Assembly (NCBI GenBank): GCA_963839285.1 | Contig: CAWIUN010000005.1 | Location: 73,618-137,617, forward strand | DNA length: 64,000 nt | Reading direction: 5' to 3' | From: DASSSQ01 sp963839285 | GTDB taxonomy: Bacteria > Actinomycetota > Thermoleophilia > Gaiellales > Gaiellaceae | In this document: piece after piece, positions 63,092-64,000 of the stretch | Numbering within the stretch: position 1 is the first letter of the stretch | How the letters are laid out: every line of letters starts with the position of its first letter | Translations under genes and position numbers: made by a program | Notes under the pieces: generated by a model | Database searches by the model: none | The model's input: only the letters and a program-made list of their open reading frames with translations | What the model was told of the DNA's origin: nothing

Positions 63092-63897
63092 TGGCCGAGG
63101 CCGAGCTCTCCGTCCGCCCGACCGCGCGGGAGATCTACGAGCGGGTCATCTCGGACGCGGAGTCGGAGATCGACCGGACGGCGGCCGCGCTCGCGTTCTC
63201 CGGCATCGCCGCCGGGCTGACGATGGGCTTCACCGGCCTCGCGGTCGCGGCCGCCTTCCGCGTGGTCGGGCACGGCGGCTGGCAGGGCCTCGTCGCCTAC
63301 ACCGTCTACCCGGTCGGCTTCATCGCCGTGATCGTCGGCCGCGCGCAGCTCTTCACCGAGAACACGCTCTACCCCGTCGTGCTCGTCCTCGACCGGCGGC
63401 AGTTCCTCGCGCGCACCGCGCGGCTGTGGGCGATCGTCTTCCCCGCCAACATCGCCGGCGTGCTCGTCTTCGCCGCGCTCGTGATGAAGACGCCGGCGGT
63501 CGCGGAGCCGCTCAAGCACGAGCTCTCCCTGCTCGGCGTCGACGCGCTCTCCCACAGCTTCGGCTACGCCTTCTGGAGCGGAGTCGTCGGCGGCTGGCTG
63601 ATCGCGCTCGTCGCCTGGCTCGTCGAGGGCACGGACGGCGGCTTCTCGATGCTCGCCGTCGTCTGGATCCTCACCTTCCTCGTCGGCCTCGCCGGGCTCG
63701 CCCACTGCATCGCCACGAGCGCCGAGATCGCCGCCTCGCTCTTCGACGGCTCGGCGGCGGTCGGCGACTACCTGCTCTGGCTGCTGGGCGCCGCGCTCGG
63801 GAACGTCGTCGGCGGCGTCGTCGTGGTCAGCCTGCTCAACTACGGCCAGGTCGTCGCCGGGCACGACCGGCAGGGCAGCCGACCCGCTTCTGATTGA
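63091..63897 (+). CDS. Formate/nitrite transporter-family channel
   Basis: 268 residues with six membrane segments. FNT features: F-S-G-I-A-A-G-L-T-M-G-F near TM1, F-I-A-V-I-V-G-R-A-Q-L-F-T-E-N-T in TM2, F-P-A-N-I-A-G-V-L-V in TM3 and L-A-H-C-I-A-T-S-A-E in TM5 with the central His. It is a monovalent anion channel of the FocA/NirC/YfdC type; the YfdC-like sequence suggests no formate metabolism link. It is co-transcribed with the LLM oxidoreductase gene. Confidence 0.88.
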   Translation: MAEAELSVRPTAREIYERVISDAESEIDRTAAALAFSGIAAGLTMGFTGLAVAAAFRVVGHGGWQGLVAYTVYPVGFIAVIVGRAQLFTENTLYPVVLVLDRRQFLARTARLWAIVFPANIAGVLVFAALVMKTPAVAEPLKHELSLLGVDALSHSFGYAFWSGVVGGWLIALVAWLVEGTDGGFSMLAVVWILTFLVGLAGLAHCIATSAEIAASLFDGSAAVGDYLLWLLGAALGNVVGGVVVVSLLNYGQVVAGHDRQGSRPASD

Positions 63898-63907
63898 ATC
63901 GACGACG

Positions 63908-64000
63908 ATGAGCAGCTCGGAGCTCCGCGTCGGCGACCGCACCTACCGGTTCCACCGGCTCGACGCGCTCCAGGCCGCCCACGACGTCGCGCGGCTGCCC
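63908..64000 (+). CDS. acnA: Aconitate hydratase, N-terminal fragment
   Basis: 31 codons before the window ends. The start L-R-V-G-D-R-T-Y-R-F-H-R-L-D-A-L followed by V-A-R-L-P is characteristic of the AcnA N-terminus, though the usual longer lead is reduced. Identification is by a short match only. Confidence 0.6.
   Translation, partial: MSSSELRVGDRTYRFHRLDALQAAHDVARLP

Overview
The window is very GC-rich, densely packed DNA on both strands, with frequent GTG starts and many ATGA, GTGA or TGATG gene overlaps. The gene content points to a high-GC actinobacterium: a SigR-type sigma factor with a zinc anti-sigma factor, an F420-type LLM oxidoreductase, PspC-linked sensor kinases, PAC2, CtaA, Sco and a three-subunit molybdenum hydroxylase. 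My best guess is class Thermoleophilia (Solirubrobacterales/Gaiellales). That is inference; no rRNA gene is present to confirm it.

Layout. 1-11.3 kb: DNA glycosylase end, proC, pgl, an ArsR-like regulator, a methyltransferase, a thiolase/hydratase-dehydrogenase beta-oxidation pair, a glycosyltransferase and an SF2 helicase. 11.3-18.2 kb: PAC2 protein, ctaA, selD, an SDR, a GNAT remnant, a sulfurtransferase, an AarF kinase and a small HTH protein. 18.2-22.3 kb: an XRE-TPR regulator followed by a tiny exported-looking peptide, an operator array, a divergent promoter driving an apparent orphan RNA, and a TetR/MFS efflux operon. 22.3-31 kb: acyl-CoA synthetase/SDR, a PspC/kinase/LuxR-type system, an LspA-like protein, a thioesterase and nadE. 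31-45.7 kb: an orphan solute-binding protein, Mug, OsmC, a class V aminotransferase, a SIS protein, an M16 protease, NlpC/P60, acs with an acetate transporter, an M24 peptidase and an MFS transporter. 45.8-52.3 kb: an apparent selenoprotein, an amidohydrolase, a molybdenum hydroxylase and mocA. 52.3-64 kb: sigma/anti-sigma pair, PRC barrel, HMA, glutamate-cysteine ligase-like, HtrA, ChaB, HlyIII, LysE, aldo/keto reductase, Sco, MarR, peptidase E, an LLM oxidoreductase, an FNT channel and the first codons of an aconitase.

Two observations stand out. First, the protein starting at 45778 is a glutaredoxin-like protein disulfide oxidoreductase whose reading frame crosses an in-frame TGA exactly where the first cysteine of the CxxC motif belongs (U-P-H-C). 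selD lies in the same window, so this is very probably a selenoprotein. Second, the XRE-TPR regulator at 18432-19785 is followed after 22 bases by a 40-codon ORF with a strong Shine-Dalgarno, a hydrophobic N-terminal segment and a short polar tail. The regulator's upstream region carries repeated GTCAAGT/ACTTGAC sites, one of them inside a near-perfect divergent sigma-70 promoter. This is the architecture of a peptide-sensing (RRNPP-like) circuit.

A warning for the reader: about thirty genes are interrupted by single-base frameshifts, mostly +1, inside otherwise intact conserved proteins. They look like sequencing or assembly errors rather than biology. Affected CDS are given as one span with the shift noted; exact indel bases are estimates.
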